NCBI RefSeq assembly: GCF_030246885.1 | Contig: NZ_CP126739.1 | Coordinates: 992,001 to 1,056,000, forward strand | Reading direction: 5' to 3' | DNA length: 64,000 bases | From: Microbacterium sp. zg-B185 | GTDB lineage: Bacteria; Actinomycetota; Actinomycetes; Actinomycetales; Microbacteriaceae | Part shown: positions 62,482 through 64,000 of the stretch, piece by piece | How positions within the stretch are numbered: position 1 is the stretch's first letter | Layout of the letters: the number at the start of each line of letters is the position of its first letter | Translations under genes and position numbers: made by a program | Notes under the pieces: model-generated | Seen by the model: the letters and a program-made list of their open reading frames with translations, nothing else | What the model was told of the DNA's origin: nothing | Database searches by the model: none

Positions 62482-63128
62482 CCGGCAAGCCGCTGGTGGC
62501 AGTCCTGGATTACGGCTCCGGGAACGTCCACTCGGCGGTGAAGGCGCTGGCCGCGGCCGGCGCAGATGCGCGGCTCACCGCGGACCGCGGCCTGATCGAT
62601 GACGCCCACGGGCTGGTCGTGCCCGGGGTGGGCGCATTCCGGGCCGTCATGGACGCGCTCCGAAACAGTCGCGGCGACGAGATCATCGACCGACGGCTGG
62701 CCGGCGGTCGTCCCGTCCTGGGAATCTGCGTGGGCATGCAGGTGCTCTTCGAGCGCGGAGTCGAGCGGGGAGTGGACACCGAAGGACTCGGTGAGTGGCC
62801 CGGAGTGATCACCGAGCTGGATGCCCCCGTGCTGCCCCACATGGGCTGGAACACCGTCCAGGCGGCGGAGGGGTCGCGGCTGTTCCGCGGGATCGAGCAC
62901 GAACGGTTCTATTTCGTCCACTCCTTCGCGGCGCAGCAGTGGACGCTGGAGGTGCAGCCCCCGTTCCCGCAGCCGGCACTGACGTGGTCCACGCACGGCG
63001 GGCCCTTCCTGGCCGCCGTGGAGAACGGACCCCTGTCCGCGACGCAGTTCCATCCCGAGAAATCGGGGGAGGCCGGCATCCGTCTGCTCTCCAATTGGAT
63101 CGACGGGCTCGGCCGGACTAACCTCTGA
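62478..63128 (+). CDS. hisH: imidazole glycerol phosphate synthase, glutamine amidotransferase subunit
   Basis: A 216-residue class I glutaminase that supplies ammonia to His[16 protein letters not shown] opens it; [12 protein letters not shown]; the nucleophile Cys is in [25 protein letters not shown]; the His/Glu pair is in [16 protein letters not shown] 62478 overlaps the hisB stop. hisF is not in the window and probably lies further downstream. A stem-loop separates it from priA. Confidence 0.95.
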   Translation: MTGKPLVAVLDYGSGNVHSAVKALAAAGADARLTADRGLIDDAHGLVVPGVGAFRAVMDALRNSRGDEIIDRRLAGGRPVLGICVGMQVLFERGVERGVDTEGLGEWPGVITELDAPVLPHMGWNTVQAAEGSRLFRGIEHERFYFVHSFAAQQWTLEVQPPFPQPALTWSTHGGPFLAAVENGPLSATQFHPEKSGEAGIRLLSNWIDGLGRTNL

Positions 63129-63129
63129 A

Positions 63130-63177
63130 CTCGTGCCATCTGCGAAAGCGCAACGCCTTCGCGTCGTCAGGCACGAG
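63130..63177 (+). promoter_or_regulatory. stem-loop covering the priA ribosome site
   Basis: CTCGTGCC (63130-63137) pairs perfectly with GGCACGAG (63170-63177). Inside it GCGAA (63142-63146) pairs with TTCGC (63158-63162), and GCG with CGC around loop CAA. The last GAG of the outer stem belongs to the GAGGAG ribosome site (63175-63180) of priA, so folding would lower its translation. Confidence 0.6.
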
Positions 63178-63182
63178 GAGCT

Positions 63183-63929
63183 ATGAACGATTTCGCGTCT
63201 ATGCCTGAGTTGATCCTGCTGCCGGCAGTCGATGTCGCCGACGGCAAGGCCGTCCGCCTGACTCAGGGCGAGGCGGGTACCGAGACCAGCTACGGAGACC
63301 CGGTGGACGCGGCACTGGCGTGGGCGCGCCAGGGTGCCCAGTGGATCCACCTGGTCGACCTGGATGCAGCGTTCGGGCGGGGCAGCAACGCCGCCATCAT
63401 GCGCAAGGTCATCAAGCAGGTCCGTGGCGTGCAGGTCGAACTGTCCGGCGGCATCCGTGACGACCGCAGTCTGGACGCGGCTCTGGAAAGCGGTGCCTCG
63501 CGGATCAATCTGGGCACCGCCGCGCTGGAGAACCCGGAGTGGGCAGCCGATGTCATCGGCCGGTACGGGGATGTGATCGCCGTGGGGCTGGACGTCCGCG
63601 GCACGACACTCGCCGCGCGCGGCTGGACGCAGGAGGGCGGAGACCTCTGGGACGTTCTGGAACGGCTCGAGGAGGCCGGGTGCAGCCGCTACGTCGTCAC
63701 GGACGTCACCAAGGACGGAACCCTCAAGGGCCCCAACCTCGAGCTGCTGCAGGAGATGACGGCGCGCACGCCGAAGCCGATCGTCGCCTCCGGCGGTGTG
63801 TCCAGCCTCGATGACATCGCCGCACTTCGGGAGCTGGTGCCCCTCGGGGTCGAAGGTGCGATCGTCGGCAAGGCCCTGTACGCGGGTGCCTTCACGCTCG
63901 CCGAGGCGCTGGATGTCGCCGGACGCTGA
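63183..63929 (+). CDS. priA: bifunctional HisA/TrpF isomerase PriA
   Basis: A 248-residue (beta-alpha)8 barrel. [20 protein letters not shown] with catalytic Asp; [52 protein letters not shown] with the second Asp; [15 protein letters not shown] phosphate loop. In actinobacteria this HisA form also does the TrpF step of tryptophan synthesis when trpF is missing (family knowledge). The residues RGWTQ in the loop fit PriA. GAGGAG lies two bases before ATG 63183, which is close. Confidence 0.92.
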   Translation: MNDFASMPELILLPAVDVADGKAVRLTQGEAGTETSYGDPVDAALAWARQGAQWIHLVDLDAAFGRGSNAAIMRKVIKQVRGVQVELSGGIRDDRSLDAALESGASRINLGTAALENPEWAADVIGRYGDVIAVGLDVRGTTLAARGWTQEGGDLWDVLERLEEAGCSRYVVTDVTKDGTLKGPNLELLQEMTARTPKPIVASGGVSSLDDIAALRELVPLGVEGAIVGKALYAGAFTLAEALDVAGR

Positions 63930-64000
63930 ACCGCACGGCCACCCGGCCGACTCCGCGGGCGTCCCGTGGGAGGGGCGGCGGTTCGAGCCCAACCCGCACG
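63913..64000 (+). CDS. SseB-family protein, N-terminus only
   Basis: ATG 63913 overlaps the end of priA by 17 bases and opens a frame to the window edge: [20 protein letters not shown] then GRRFEPNPH. The block [16 protein letters not shown] is the usual opening of actinobacterial SseB-family proteins, which follow hisA/priA in his operons of related genera as I remember them. Only 29 residues are visible, so the call rests on that block and on gene order. Confidence 0.6.
   Translation, partial: MSPDAEPHGHPADSAGVPWEGRRFEPNPH

Noticed and set aside
1-64000. tRNA, rRNA, CRISPR arrays, intact insertion sequences or prophage
   Set aside because: I looked for CCA-ended cloverleaf sequences, regularly spaced repeats and transposase or integrase motifs and found none.

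Overview
This window is a high-G+C (upper 60s percent by eye) chromosomal segment of an actinobacterium. It most likely comes from the family Microbacteriaceae, and Microbacterium is my best guess. The reasons are the codon use, many leaderless genes, an Actino-pnp leader before pnp, the series ftsK-pgsA-cinA-clgR-DUF3046-recA-recX-miaB-miaA-dapF-hflX-lexA, and a his operon that encodes the actinobacterial bifunctional PriA. I saw no tRNA, rRNA, CRISPR array or intact insertion sequence.

Left part (1-19.1 kb), mostly core genome: an acyltransferase-3 family membrane protein (cut by the window edge), an alpha/beta hydrolase, a luciferase-like monooxygenase with its flavin reductase behind a strong palindromic operator, an alanine dehydrogenase/N5-(carboxyethyl)ornithine synthase-like protein, three small acidic or charged proteins, pnp with its structured leader, and an aldo/keto reductase relative that lacks its catalytic tetrad. 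These are followed by a histidine phosphatase, dapB, a redox group on the minus strand (thioredoxin-like, DUF4395, OsmC, TIGR01777), thyA-folA, and a YhgE/Pip membrane protein preceded by an ABC-ATPase-like protein without ATP motifs.

Accessory part (about 19.1-36.9 kb): a broken crcB is abutted by two intact crcB genes on the other strand. These two lie behind a fluoride riboswitch whose aptamer, pseudoknot and ribosome-site switch can be read in the sequence. Next come a TRIC-type channel, a DUF1269 protein, a gadB-gadC glutamate decarboxylase/antiporter operon, a divergent choloylglycine (bile salt) hydrolase, and a 1186-residue protein that joins a two-TM channel-like module to two FUSC modules. 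Two sites resembling the DosR/DevR dormancy box lie in this stretch. After it come a decayed MFS gene joined to a ureD-like 3' end (probably the scar of a urease-region deletion), a urea transporter, a Zur-like regulator, an AraC-type regulator, and a cobalt/nickel ECF system (cbiM, PDGLE protein, cbiQ, cbiO) in which cbiO has a one-base frameshift.

Right part (37-64 kb), core genome: an SDR, dapA, RNase J, ftsK, pgsA, cinA/pncC, a ClgR-like regulator, DUF3046, recA (SOS box) and recX; then an ABC exporter, miaB-miaA, a GNAT protein, dapF, an RsmC-like methyltransferase, hflX, a DUF3887 remnant, an S9 peptidase, a membrane protein and lexA. Divergent from lexA is a LysM protein of the ChiZ/DivS/YneA type whose promoter overlaps a LexA-like site. 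The window ends in hisC-hisB-hisH-priA and the start of an SseB-family gene. RecA, LexA and the LysM protein form a DNA-damage unit; dapA, dapB and dapF supply diaminopimelate and lysine.
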